Assembly: GCA_022562795.1 (NCBI GenBank)
Contig: JADFOP010000009.1
Span: forward strand, 1-58,428
Direction: 5' to 3'
DNA: 58,428 bases
DNA from: Nitrospinota bacterium
Lineage (GTDB): Bacteria; JADFOP01
The notes below the pieces were generated by a model, which saw only the letters and a list, made by a program, of their open reading frames with translations, did not search any database and was not told the origin of the DNA. Positions 31,746-40,646 of the stretch are shown here, piece after piece (within the stretch, counting starts at the first letter, position 1; each line of letters begins with the position of its first letter). A program made the translations under genes and the position numbers.

Positions 31746-33319
31746 AGATCGATCCTATCGCCCTCGAGGTCTTCAAGAACCTTTTCTCGTCGGTCGCCGA
31801 GGAGATGGGCGTGGCTCTCGGCCGGACGGGATACAGCCCCAACATCAAAGAGCGGCGGGACTACTCCTGCGCCGTCTTCGACGCCCAGGGGAAGCTGGTG
31901 GCCCAGGCGGCCCACATCCCGGTCCACCTGGGGGCGATGCCGCTGTCGGTGGAGGCGACGCTGCCCCTGGCCCCCTTCGCCCCGGGCGACGTGATCATCC
32001 TGAACGACCCCTACCTGGGCGGCACCCACCTGCCGGACATCACCCTGGTCTCGCCGGTCTTCGGGCGGGCAAAGGACCGCAGACCCCTCTTCTATGTGGC
32101 CAACCGGGCCCATCACGCCGATGTGGGGGGGATGACGCCGGGCAGCCTTCCTTTGGCCACGGAGATTTTCCAGGAAGGCTTCCGTATTCCCCCCGTGACC
32201 ATTGTGCGTGGCGGTGTGTTGGAGAGCGATCTGGTCCGCCTCTTGCTGGCCAACGTCCGTACGCCTGAGGAGCGCGAGGGCGACCTGGCGGCTCAGATTG
32301 CCGCCAACCGCCTCGGTGAGATGCGCCTTAAGGAGCTTGTCGCCACCCGCGGCCGGCGCACCGTAGTTGCCGCCATGAGGGCCCTCCAGGACTATGCCGA
32401 GCGGATGACCCGCCGGGCCATCCGGGCCATCCCCAACGGGACGTACCGCTTCGAGGACTACCTGGATGACGACGGCATTTCGGCGAAACCCATCAAGATC
32501 GCTGTGGCCGTGGAGGTCCGGAACGATGAGGTCCGCATCGAGTTTACTGGCACCGACCCCCAGGTCCGTGGCAGCGTGAACGCCGTCGAGCCCATTGTGC
32601 TCTCCGCCGTATTCTACGTCGTTCGCTGCCTGGTCGATCTGGACCTTCCTAGCAATGCGGGCTGCATGAGGCCGATCACCGTCGTGGCTCCCGAGGGCAC
32701 CGTCATCAACGCCCGCTTTCCGGCGGCCGTGGCCGGGGGCAACGTTGAGACCTCCCAGCGGATCGTGGATGTGCTCCTCGGAGCGTTCGCCAAGGCCATG
32801 CCCGATGCCATTCCGGCAGCTTCATCCGGGACGATGAACAATCTCACGCTGGGGGGCTACGACCCCATCCGCGGCCGGCCCTTCGCCTACTACGAGACCA
32901 TCGCCGGCGGTATGGGAGGAGGCTCGAAAGGGCCGGGACTCAACGCCGTCCACACCCACATGACCAACACCCTGAACACCCCGATCGAGGCCATCGAATA
33001 CGCCTATCCCCTCCGGGTGGTGTCATATAGGCTGCGGGACGGAAGCGGGGGTGACGGGCGACACCGGGGCGGAGACGGGGTGGTTCGCGAGTTGGCGTTG
33101 CTCTGCGATGCCTCGCTTACGCTGCTCAGCGATCGGCGCCGCCGGGGGCCTTATGGACTTCGGGGAGGCCAGCCCGGGATGCCGGGCCTCAACCTGCTTC
33201 GCACGGGGAGCAAAGTCGAGGTCTTGGCCGGGAAGGTCAACCGGCCTGTGTCGAAAGGCCAGATCGTCTCCATCCACACCCCGGGCGGAGGAGGCTTCGG
33301 CCGACGTCGCCGTAGGTGA
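31742..33319 (+). CDS. hyuB: Hydantoinase/oxoprolinase subunit B (HyuB family)
   Basis: Partner of subunit A, 525 residues, overlapping it by four bases (ATGA). Family marks are LGRTGYSPNIKERRDYSCAV near residue 26, AQAAHIPVHLGAMPLSV near 54-70, ILNDPYLGGTHLPDITL near 84-100, and VANRAHHADVGGMTPGS near 118-135, with the metal-binding His residues. The C-terminus has HMTNTLNTPIEAIE and GGGGFG. A-B order and spacing match N-methylhydantoinase and 5-oxoprolinase pairs. The first 130 codons use G/C third positions almost exclusively, more than the flanking DNA, which is worth noting but not proof of transfer. Confidence 0.92.
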   Translation: MKIDPIALEVFKNLFSSVAEEMGVALGRTGYSPNIKERRDYSCAVFDAQGKLVAQAAHIPVHLGAMPLSVEATLPLAPFAPGDVIILNDPYLGGTHLPDITLVSPVFGRAKDRRPLFYVANRAHHADVGGMTPGSLPLATEIFQEGFRIPPVTIVRGGVLESDLVRLLLANVRTPEEREGDLAAQIAANRLGEMRLKELVATRGRRTVVAAMRALQDYAERMTRRAIRAIPNGTYRFEDYLDDDGISAKPIKIAVAVEVRNDEVRIEFTGTDPQVRGSVNAVEPIVLSAVFYVVRCLVDLDLPSNAGCMRPITVVAPEGTVINARFPAAVAGGNVETSQRIVDVLLGAFAKAMPDAIPAASSGTMNNLTLGGYDPIRGRPFAYYETIAGGMGGGSKGPGLNAVHTHMTNTLNTPIEAIEYAYPLRVVSYRLRDGSGGDGRHRGGDGVVRELALLCDASLTLLSDRRRRGPYGLRGGQPGMPGLNLLRTGSKVEVLAGKVNRPVSKGQIVSIHTPGGGGFGRRRRR

Positions 33320-33387
33320 GGCCGCCTTGTACCCCCAGCAAAGTCATGCTATGGTAAGTTAAACCCTTCTCATGGACGATATGGCCT

Positions 33388-34779
33388 ATGGCGCGACCCA
33401 CCGTCTTGCTGCTCAACCCGCCTGGCAATCAGCGCATCATGCGGGATTATTTCTGCTCCAAGGTCTCGAAGGGCTCCTATTATTATCATCCAGTGGACCT
33501 TCTGTTTTTGAGCGGATGGCTTGGGGAGCATTACCACGTCCGCGTCCTTGACTCCGTCGTCCAACGTTTGAGTCCGCGCGCTACCCTCGCCTACGTCAAG
33601 ACTCTTCGTCCGGCCGCGGTTGTAGCCCTCACCGCCGCCCCCTCCTTTGTCGAGGACCAGGCCCTCTTTCGGGCCATCAAGGCCAACGGTGCCCCGCGCT
33701 TATTCGTTACCGGGGACATCGTCCTCGACCACGGGACCCACCTCCTGCAGACCCACCGGGAAATCGATGGCCTCCTTCTCGATTTCTCCACTCCCGACAT
33801 CCTCGACCTCTTGGAAGGCCGGCCGAGCCAGAACGCCATCTACCGGGACGGGAACGGAGAGGTCGTATCGACCCCCGTGACCAGGGGTCGTGGCGTATTC
33901 GCCATCCCCCGGCCTCGGCACGAGCTCTTCCCCCTAGAGGCGTATCGCTTCATCCTCGCCCGGCGCCGCCACTTTGCAACCGTACTCAGCGACTTCGGCT
34001 GCCCATTTCCCTGTCAATACTGCATAAGCGGTCACCTGGGCTTCAAACTCCGAGAGCTCGACGGGGTCTTAGAGGAGATCGATCACCTACACCGCCTGGG
34101 CTTGAGAGAGATTTTCTTTCGAGATCAAACGTTCGGAGTCCACAAGAGCCGAACGCTGGAGCTCTGCGCGCGTCTAGCGTCAATTGTCCCTCGGTTCGGG
34201 TGGGTGTGCTTTTCACGGACCGACGTTCTCGACGAAGAGCTGCTAGATGCCATGCAGGAGGCCGGCTGCCATACGATCATCTTCGGCCTGGAGACGGTCA
34301 ACCATGATCTGCTGGCCGGCTATGGCAAGGCCATCCCCAGGGAGACCACCGAGGCGACCCTTCGGGCGTGCGCCCGTCGGGGGGTTCGCACGCTAGGGAC
34401 CTTCATCCTGGGACTGCCGGGGGAGGATGAGGGGGCCGTGCGCCAAACCATCCGGTGGGCTACCGAGCTTCCCTTGGATTTCGCCACCTTCAACATAGCT
34501 ACCCCGCGCATGGGCACCTCCTTTCGTCGGCTCGCCCTCGCGCAGGGCTGGGCCGACCCCAATCGGCTCGACCTCGACAGCTCCCTCGGTGAGCCGGCCA
34601 TCACTACAGAGCGCTTGGACCCCGAGCGATTGGCGGCGCTTCGCATCGAAGCCGTCCGGGCCTTCTACGGCCGGCCCACCTATGTGGCCCGCCGCATAGC
34701 CGGGGCCCGTAGCTGGCACGATCTTTATTCGCTCTGGTCGGAGGGTGCAGGCATGGTCCGGGGCCTTTTGAACCGCTAA
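33388..34779 (+). CDS. B12-binding-domain radical SAM protein
   Basis: A cobalamin-binding-type radical SAM enzyme, 463 residues. Residues 5-125 form the N-terminal B12-binding-like domain (PTVLLLNPPGNQRIMRDYF, LFLSGWLGEHYHVRVLD). The classical D-x-H-x-x-G of a base-off site is not evident. The SAM-binding 4Fe-4S site is GCPFPCQYCISGHLGF near 207-222 (C-x3-C-x2-C), followed by RDQTFG and FGLETVNHDLL near 292. Such proteins methylate or rearrange lipids, antibiotics and cofactors. A GT4 glycosyltransferase follows 12 bases downstream, which suggests a lipid or glycolipid substrate. Upstream is only a weak promoter-like pair, TTGTAC-17-TATGGT (33327-33355). Exact reaction unknown. Confidence 0.88.
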   Translation: MARPTVLLLNPPGNQRIMRDYFCSKVSKGSYYYHPVDLLFLSGWLGEHYHVRVLDSVVQRLSPRATLAYVKTLRPAAVVALTAAPSFVEDQALFRAIKANGAPRLFVTGDIVLDHGTHLLQTHREIDGLLLDFSTPDILDLLEGRPSQNAIYRDGNGEVVSTPVTRGRGVFAIPRPRHELFPLEAYRFILARRRHFATVLSDFGCPFPCQYCISGHLGFKLRELDGVLEEIDHLHRLGLREIFFRDQTFGVHKSRTLELCARLASIVPRFGWVCFSRTDVLDEELLDAMQEAGCHTIIFGLETVNHDLLAGYGKAIPRETTEATLRACARRGVRTLGTFILGLPGEDEGAVRQTIRWATELPLDFATFNIATPRMGTSFRRLALAQGWADPNRLDLDSSLGEPAITTERLDPERLAALRIEAVRAFYGRPTYVARRIAGARSWHDLYSLWSEGAGMVRGLLNR

Positions 34780-34791
34780 GGGAGAAGGTAT

Positions 34792-35940
34792 ATGCGAGTG
34801 GCTATCTTTCGGGAGCTTCCCTACGATTTCCCTGGTGGGGTCTCAAACGTCCTGACCGTTTTGTTGGACTATCTCGAAAGGCAGGGCCATGAGGCCCGGG
34901 TATTTATCGCCGACAATGGGACTGCCGGAGCTGCGCAAGCGCCGTTCGTGGGTTTTCCTACGGTGACGACCAGGACATGGGCGCGCTCCCGGTTCTGCCT
35001 GCCGGTGCCCCAGGCGGCCCGGATGAGACGTGAGCTTGAAGCCTTTCGGCCCGATGTGATGCACTTCCTGCATCCACTCGTTTTGGGTCCACTGGGCAGT
35101 TATTGCGCCCGCCGGCTCAAGGTCGCCCGGGTCGCCTCCTTCCATACCCTCTACCACGACTACGTTGCCTACCATGGGGTGGGCTTTCTCCGCAGGGCCC
35201 TCCGCTGGTGGGTCCAGAGGGCGTTCGGGGAGTGTGAGATGACATTGGCCCCTTCAACGTCGGTGGCAGACATGCTGCGTGAGTGGGGATTAAAACGGGT
35301 TGTGGTTTGGCCCCGAGGGGTGTCCGGTGAGCGGTTTCATCCCCGAAAACGAAGCGAAGACTTCCGCTTAGCCGTTCGCGGTGGCCAAGGCGATGCTCTT
35401 CCATTGGTCCTCTACGTAGGTCGCCTGGGGAAGGAAAAGAACCTGGAGACTCTCGTAGCCATTGCCCGTCTCTTGGACGGAGTCCACTGGGTCATTGTTG
35501 GAGACGGCCCTGAGAGGGGAGCCCTGTCCGAGGCGCTACGTGGCGTCCGTCACACCTTCACCGGCTATCTAACCGGCGAGGACCTTGCAACGGCCTACGC
35601 CTCCTCGGACCTCTTCTTCATGCCTTCCCCCACCGAAGGGTGTCCCAACACGGTCATGGAGGCATTCGCCAGCGGCCTTCCGGTGGTGGGGGTCGCGGCC
35701 TATGGGACTGGAGACCTCATTGCCGAGAGCGGCGCTGGGCTCACCTATCCCCCGGACGATATCGCCGAGGCCTTACACAAGGTTAAGGCGCTCCTCGATG
35801 ATCCCTCCTTGACCGCAACCCTTGCTGCGCGGGGCCGGGCCTTCGCCGAGAGTCGCTCCTGGGACACTATGATGGCTCAGCTACTGAAACATTACGACAA
35901 GGCTCAGGTCCTCAACGAGTTAGCCGCCTACGCGCCTTGA
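34792..35940 (+). CDS. Glycosyltransferase family 4 (GT-B fold)
   Basis: A nucleotide-sugar dependent retaining glycosyltransferase, 382 residues. The N-terminal domain starts with FRELPYDFPGGVSNVLTVLLD, where the Gly loop is typical of GT4. HTLYHDYVAYHG near residue 122 resembles the GT4 family that includes plant and bacterial diacylglycerol glucosyl/sulfoquinovosyl-transferases. The C-terminal donor domain has VLYVGRLGKEKNLETL near 205-220 and the E-x7-E motif in PSPTEGCPNTVMEAFASG near 281-298. ATG 34792 is 12 bases after the radical SAM gene with GGGAGAAGG in front, so the pair is an operon. Acceptor and donor are not known. Confidence 0.9.
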   Translation: MRVAIFRELPYDFPGGVSNVLTVLLDYLERQGHEARVFIADNGTAGAAQAPFVGFPTVTTRTWARSRFCLPVPQAARMRRELEAFRPDVMHFLHPLVLGPLGSYCARRLKVARVASFHTLYHDYVAYHGVGFLRRALRWWVQRAFGECEMTLAPSTSVADMLREWGLKRVVVWPRGVSGERFHPRKRSEDFRLAVRGGQGDALPLVLYVGRLGKEKNLETLVAIARLLDGVHWVIVGDGPERGALSEALRGVRHTFTGYLTGEDLATAYASSDLFFMPSPTEGCPNTVMEAFASGLPVVGVAAYGTGDLIAESGAGLTYPPDDIAEALHKVKALLDDPSLTATLAARGRAFAESRSWDTMMAQLLKHYDKAQVLNELAAYAP

Positions 35941-35965
35941 CAGGTTGAGGGCGCCGTCCTACACT
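35937..35965 (+). promoter_or_regulatory. Promoter of cysE-desulfurase operon
   Basis: A perfect TTGACA (35937-35942) overlaps the stop of the glycosyltransferase gene. After 17 bases follows TACACT (35960-35965). The predicted start near 35972 leaves about 50 bases before the cysE GTG. Confidence 0.6.
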
Positions 35966-36024
35966 TCATGAAGACGCCCCCTCGTACGTAGAAACTATTG
36001 GCGGGTCTGTAGGGAGATAGGGCT

Positions 36025-36726
36025 GTGGGCTGGTGGACAACCATTAAGCGCGACATTGATGTGGTATTCGAACGGGATCCGGCTGCCCGGTCTGCCATCG
36101 AGGTCATCTTCTGCTACCCGGGCTTTCACGCAATCCTCCTTCACCGACTCTCTAACGGGCTTTGGGGCCGCCGGCTCTATTTTGTCGCCCGCCTGGTCTC
36201 TCACATCAATCGGTTCCTTACTGGTATTGAGATTCACCCCGGGGCCCAGATAGGCCCGGGCTTCTTCATCGACCATGGGATGGGCGTCGTGATCGGCGAG
36301 ACGGCCGAGATCGGCGAGAACTGCACCATCTACCACGGGGTGACCCTCGGAGGCACGAGCCTCAAGAAGGAAAAGCGCCACCCGACCCTGTGCAACAACG
36401 TGGTCGTGGGGGCCGGGGCGAAGATTCTCGGGCCCTTCACGGTGGGCGACAACGCGATCGTGGGGGCGGGGAGCCTGGTCATCCGCTCCGTACCCCCCTA
36501 TAGCACCGTGGTGGGGGTGCCCGCCAAGGTGGTGTTCCAGAAAGGCCGGAAGCGGGACACAAAGAAGGTCGACCTCGACCACCATCTCCTCCCCGACCCC
36601 TCCGGGTTAGCCATCGAAGAGCTCCTTAAGCGGGTCGAAGCCCTGGAGGCAGAGATCGAGAAGCTCAAGGCCGAGGAGACGGAGGCACCGACGCCCGCGG
36701 GCCACCCCTCGGCAAGCCAGGGATAG
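36025..36726 (+). CDS. cysE: Serine O-acetyltransferase
   Basis: Makes O-acetylserine from serine and acetyl-CoA, the committed step of cysteine synthesis. The 233 residues show the short N-terminal helical domain ([35 protein letters not shown]) and the left-handed beta-helix: [18 protein letters not shown] near residues 71-89, with the catalytic His, [33 protein letters not shown], and [17 protein letters not shown]. The start is GTG 36025 after GGGAGATAGGG. The C-terminus carries an extra coiled-coil-like segment ([20 protein letters not shown]). A cysteine desulfurase starts 22 bases downstream. Confidence 0.93.
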   Translation: MGWWTTIKRDIDVVFERDPAARSAIEVIFCYPGFHAILLHRLSNGLWGRRLYFVARLVSHINRFLTGIEIHPGAQIGPGFFIDHGMGVVIGETAEIGENCTIYHGVTLGGTSLKKEKRHPTLCNNVVVGAGAKILGPFTVGDNAIVGAGSLVIRSVPPYSTVVGVPAKVVFQKGRKRDTKKVDLDHHLLPDPSGLAIEELLKRVEALEAEIEKLKAEETEAPTPAGHPSASQG

Positions 36727-36748
36727 GGCGGCTTACCAAGACCCAACA

Positions 36749-37894
36749 ATGCGTACAGTATACCTTGATCATAACGCCACGACGCCGGTGGACCCGGCTG
36801 TCCGGGATGCCATGCTGCCGTACCTGGAGGAGGGCTTTGGGAACCCCTCGAGCCTTCACTCCTTTGGCCGGACGGCCCGGGTGGCCCTTGACGAGGCCAG
36901 AGACTCGGTGGCCGCCTTGGTCGGGGGGGACCCGCTGTCAGTCATCTTTGTAAGCAGCGGCACCGAGGCCAACAACCTTGCCATTAGGGGGACCGCCGCG
37001 GCCCACCGCGACCGCGCTCGCCATTTGGTGGTGAGCGCCGTAGAGCACAATTCAGTCATGGAGACCTGTAGGGCTATGGAGGCCGACGGTTTCCGCACGA
37101 CCATCGTCCCCGTGGATGAAACGGGCCGGGTGGAGCCAGAGGCCGTTGCTGAGGCAATCTCCGACGAGACGCTCCTGGTCGCTCTTATGCATGCCAACAA
37201 CGAGATGGGGACCATCCAGCCCGTCGAGAAGGTCGCCGAGCTGGCCCGCGAGCGGGGTGTCCCTGTGCTTGTCGACGCGGTCCAAACCGTGGGCAAGATA
37301 CCCTTGGATGTTCTTGCCATGGGGTGTGACATGGTGAGCCTCTCCTCGCACAAGCTTTACGGGCCTAAGGGCGCGGGGGCTCTATACGTCCGTAAGGGAT
37401 TGGAGCTCAAAGCCCTCATCACCGGGGGCGCCCACGAGCTTAGCCGCCGGGCGGGCACCGAGAACGTCCCTTGCATCGTCGGGTTCGGGGCGGCCTGCCG
37501 TTTGGCGACCGAGCGGCGGGAAGCTGACGAGAAGCGGACGCTGCGCTTACGGGACCGTCTCTGGAAGGGCGTCGCCGAGCGCATTCCAGGAGTGTTTCTC
37601 AACGGTGACCCCGTCAGCCGCCTGCCCAATACCCTCAACGTAAGCTTCGAAGCCGTGGAAGGCGAGTCGGTCGTGATCAACCTCGATCTTAAGGGGATAG
37701 CTGTCTCGACCGGGAGCGCCTGCTCCTCTGGTAAGGTGACTCTCTCCCCAGTGCTGTTAGCCATGGGTCTTGATGAGGCGCGGACACGGGGCAGCGTCAG
37801 GTTCAGCCTGGGGCGGGGGACCACGGAGGACGACATCGACCACGTTCTCGATGTTCTTCCCCCCGTCATTGAGCGGCTGCGGAACCTGGGCTGA
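36749..37894 (+). CDS. Cysteine desulfurase (NifS/IscS family)
   Basis: A PLP enzyme that removes sulfur from cysteine as a persulfide, for Fe-S clusters and thio-modified tRNA. The 381 residues contain YLDHNATTPVDPAVRDAM at the start, EHNSVMETCRAME near 95, LVDAVQTVGKIPLD near 171-184, the PLP lysine in LSSHKLYGPKGAGALYVRKG near 201, and the active-site Cys loop STGSACSSGKVTLSP near 321. It is cotranscribed with cysE, coupling cysteine supply to sulfur transfer. No iscU or iscR follows. The next gene, 74 bases on, is an ABC transporter. Confidence 0.93.
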   Translation: MRTVYLDHNATTPVDPAVRDAMLPYLEEGFGNPSSLHSFGRTARVALDEARDSVAALVGGDPLSVIFVSSGTEANNLAIRGTAAAHRDRARHLVVSAVEHNSVMETCRAMEADGFRTTIVPVDETGRVEPEAVAEAISDETLLVALMHANNEMGTIQPVEKVAELARERGVPVLVDAVQTVGKIPLDVLAMGCDMVSLSSHKLYGPKGAGALYVRKGLELKALITGGAHELSRRAGTENVPCIVGFGAACRLATERREADEKRTLRLRDRLWKGVAERIPGVFLNGDPVSRLPNTLNVSFEAVEGESVVINLDLKGIAVSTGSACSSGKVTLSPVLLAMGLDEARTRGSVRFSLGRGTTEDDIDHVLDVLPPVIERLRNLG

Positions 37895-37968
37895 GCGATA
37901 GAGAGATAGCCCAAAGACGGACCCTTCATTTTTCCCAAGGCTTAGTAACGGTTCATGGAGGATGAGGC

Positions 37969-38763
37969 ATGGCGGCGCCTATCCTTGTCGTTAAGGACTT
38001 AGTGAAAGAGTTCAACGGGTTTCGGGCGGTTGATGGCGTCTCGTTGGAACTCTACCCCGGAGAGGTTTTCGCTTTCCTGGGGCCTAACGGGGCGGGTAAG
38101 ACCACGACCATCGCGATGATGACCACACTGCTAAAGCCCACAAGTGGCGCCATCACTTTGGGCGATGTTGATGTGGTCAGAAGTTCCACGGCGGCGAAGT
38201 CTATTTTCGGGGTCGTTTTCCAAGAGGCTGCTGTGGACAAAGACCTCACAGCCTTCGAGAACTTGTGGCTTTACGGCGTCCTATATGGGCTGTCCCGGGC
38301 CGAGAGATCTGCTCGAATCGAAGAGATGCTTGAGCTCGTCGAGCTTACCGACCGGCGCGACGACTTCGTAAGAACCTTCTCCGGTGGAATGCGGCGGAGG
38401 CTTGAGTTCGCCCGCGGCCTCATGACCCGTCCCCGTGTCCTTTTCCTCGATGAGCCGACCTTGGGCCTCGACGTACAAAGCCGTGAGCGCATCTGGTCCT
38501 ACATAGAGAGAATTCGCAGCGATTACGGGATCGCCATCTTTCTAACCACCCACTACCTGGAGGAGGCCGAGCGGGCCGACCGGGTAGCAATCATCGATCA
38601 CGGTCGACTGATCGCCCTCGATTCCCCGGAAGGCCTTAAGGCCGCTTATGGTGCGGCAAGTTTAGACGAGGCCTTCTTGAGCCTAACCGGCCACGGAATT
38701 CGTGACGACCAGCTCGACGCTGCAAGCCACCAGAGGGTCTTACGCCATAGGAGAAAGCAGTGA
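37969..38763 (+). CDS. ABC transporter ATP-binding protein (ABC-2/DrrA-like)
   Basis: Cytoplasmic ATPase of a two-component exporter, 264 residues. Walker A is GPNGAGKTTTIAM near residue 44, the Q-loop is VFQEAAVDKDLTAFENL near 85, the signature is TFSGGMRRRLEFARGL near 143, Walker B is RVLFLDEPTLGLD near 163, and the switch His is in FLTTHYLEEAERADR near 197. ATG 37969 is preceded by GGAGGATGAGGC. The permease start overlaps its stop (GTGA). This class exports drugs, polysaccharide or lipid; the substrate is open. Confidence 0.93.
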   Translation: MAAPILVVKDLVKEFNGFRAVDGVSLELYPGEVFAFLGPNGAGKTTTIAMMTTLLKPTSGAITLGDVDVVRSSTAAKSIFGVVFQEAAVDKDLTAFENLWLYGVLYGLSRAERSARIEEMLELVELTDRRDDFVRTFSGGMRRRLEFARGLMTRPRVLFLDEPTLGLDVQSRERIWSYIERIRSDYGIAIFLTTHYLEEAERADRVAIIDHGRLIALDSPEGLKAAYGAASLDEAFLSLTGHGIRDDQLDAASHQRVLRHRRKQ

Positions 38764-39587
38764 CGAACGGCCTCTCCCTCGAGCTGGCCGCCGTCGGGGC
38801 CATCTGGTGGCGGGACGTCATTCAGTTTCTTCGCAACAAAGGTCGCTCGGCCTCTCATCTAGCCATGCCCATAATGTGGCTGCTCTTGTTCGGGGTGGGC
38901 ATGAATCGCGCCTTCCAGCCCGGCGCCCTAGGCGGTGGTGTTAGCTACATCCAGTTCGTGTATCCCGGCATAGTGGGGATGACGATCCTCTTCAGCGGCC
39001 TATTCTCAGCATTCGGGATCGTGGCCGATCAGGAGTTCGGCTACCTTAAAGCCTTCCTCGTGGCCCCCATTCGTCCTTCCAGCATGGTCCTGGGACGGAT
39101 ACTCTCGGGGGTGACCCTTACGGTCGTCCAAGCCCTCGTGATGGTGGTGATGGCCCCTCTCGTGGGCATTTCCCTTACAATACCAATGTTGTTGCAGATG
39201 GTCCCGATCATCGTGCTCTTTGCCTTTACCACGACGGCGGCCAGCGTGGCATTGGCCGGGCTGATCAGATCTCACGTCGGGTTTATCGTCGCCAATCAGT
39301 TCATTACTCTGCCGCTCTTCTTCACGTGTGGAGCGGTCTTCCCGATGGTTAACCTCCCTGTCTGGATGGACTTCCTCGTCAAGATCAACCCCGCCACCTA
39401 CGCCGTGGACGCTCTTCGCTTGGTGGCCCTGACGGGCCAGGGCGTGGGCTTGCCCGCCGTGGCTCGGTTGGGCCCGTTCCTCTTCGGCCGGCCCGTGGGA
39501 CTAGCCGCCGACCTTGCCATCACTGTGGGTTTCACCACCCTCTTTTTCGCATTGGCGGTGCGTTCCTTCTCAAGGCCCCTGTCGTGA
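38760..39587 (+). CDS. ABC-2 type transporter permease
   Basis: Membrane half of the exporter encoded with the preceding ATPase. The 275 residues hold about six helices, starting after a cytoplasmic amphipathic segment (IWWRDVIQFLRNKGRSASHL). The family-typical F-S-A/G region is MTILFSGLFSAFGIVADQEFG. Near the end are FFTCGAVFPMVNLPVWMDFLVKINPATYAVDALR, characteristic of DrrB-like permeases. The start is GTG 38760, translationally coupled to the ATPase. Confidence 0.92.
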   Translation: MTNGLSLELAAVGAIWWRDVIQFLRNKGRSASHLAMPIMWLLLFGVGMNRAFQPGALGGGVSYIQFVYPGIVGMTILFSGLFSAFGIVADQEFGYLKAFLVAPIRPSSMVLGRILSGVTLTVVQALVMVVMAPLVGISLTIPMLLQMVPIIVLFAFTTTAASVALAGLIRSHVGFIVANQFITLPLFFTCGAVFPMVNLPVWMDFLVKINPATYAVDALRLVALTGQGVGLPAVARLGPFLFGRPVGLAADLAITVGFTTLFFALAVRSFSRPLS

Positions 39588-39647
39588 TTTAACGAGCCCT
39601 GAGTTGTATCAAATCAAGGTTGCGTTGTCTTGGCCGTTAGGTACGGC

Positions 39648-40637
39648 TCAGCGGATAGACTCGAAAATTATGCGCTGTCGGCCTTTCTTTTCGGCTGCCT
39701 GAGAAGGAGTAACGGGCTCTATCGGCTGAGGTTTCCTGGAAGCCACCGGGGCGGTGGCCGGTCTAGAGGCAGGGGAGAGGGGGCTACTCACGCCAGGAAA
39801 CGAGGCCAGGACTCTAGCCATGCCGATGCGGGCCAAGGTATCGTGGGTCTGCCACACACCCCCTCCCTTGAGGAAACGGTCCATCAGCATGATGTTCTCA
39901 AATAGCGGCACTTGGGTTTCGTCGAAAGAGGCCTGCCAGAGGACCGCTCCGTCTATAGTGGAAAGGAGATAGACGTCGTAAGCAACGCTGGCCGAATCGC
40001 GAACCGTGAGAGAATTGCCCTGGCGGTTACGATAGCGGCCTATGACGCCCACCACGAGGCCGTCTGCGAGCCGGTCCCCAACCCACAAACGATCCGGAAC
40101 CTCGGCCTTCTCGGCTTCCGTCAAGCGAATTTCCCGTGGAATGATGAAGGCGTCCAGTCCTGAGCCAGAGGCGACTTGACCCTCTGAAGGGGCCATCCGG
40201 CCCTCGGCGGCGATGGCCTCACGCAGGGCTGGCTCCAACTGCTCCAGGATGCCTTCGATCGCCTTCGGGCTCACCTCGGGGGGAGGCAGCCGTCCACCGA
40301 CCCGGTGGCCCAATGGTATCTCCAGGTTGAGCTTCGAATAGTCGGCCGGCATGGGTGGCAAGACACTCTTGGTGGTCCGGTTCTTAAGCTCCTCATAGAA
40401 GAACTCGGAGATGGTCTCGCCGGCGTCCGGTGAAGGGGTTCTGTTATCGAAGTGGAGGACGACGATGCGACGTAGGGGATAATCGGCCAGCTTGGGATGG
40501 GTGAACGAGACAACGTTGCTCGGTGGCGCGAATCCTGAAACCTTAATAGGGGGGGCGCACCCTACGGCCAGTGCCGCGACCGCCGTCAGTGCGCTGAGGC
40601 CTACCAAGAGGCACCAGCGGCGCGACCCAGAAGGCAT
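39648..40637 (-). CDS. Putative outer-membrane lipoprotein (TolB/CsgG-like N-terminal fold)
   Basis: The signal peptide (RRWCLLVGLSALTAVAALAVGC) ends in the lipobox A-V-G-C, so the 329-residue precursor should be a lipoprotein. The mature region starts with IVVLHFDNRTPSPDAGETISEFFYEEL, similar in style to CsgG/FlgO/LpoB-type lipoproteins. The C-terminal half has SASVAYDVYLLSTIDGAVLWQASFDE and WQTHDTLARIGMARVLASFP. A Pro/Ala-rich tail follows. I cannot name the family. It lies nine bases after the BFN-PDZ gene, so both are one operon and both act outside the inner membrane. An exported assembly or pore-accessory role is only a guess. Confidence 0.7.
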   Translation of the reverse strand: MPSGSRRWCLLVGLSALTAVAALAVGCAPPIKVSGFAPPSNVVSFTHPKLADYPLRRIVVLHFDNRTPSPDAGETISEFFYEELKNRTTKSVLPPMPADYSKLNLEIPLGHRVGGRLPPPEVSPKAIEGILEQLEPALREAIAAEGRMAPSEGQVASGSGLDAFIIPREIRLTEAEKAEVPDRLWVGDRLADGLVVGVIGRYRNRQGNSLTVRDSASVAYDVYLLSTIDGAVLWQASFDETQVPLFENIMLMDRFLKGGGVWQTHDTLARIGMARVLASFPGVSSPLSPASRPATAPVASRKPQPIEPVTPSQAAEKKGRQRIIFESIR

Positions 40638-40646
40638 GGCGCGATG

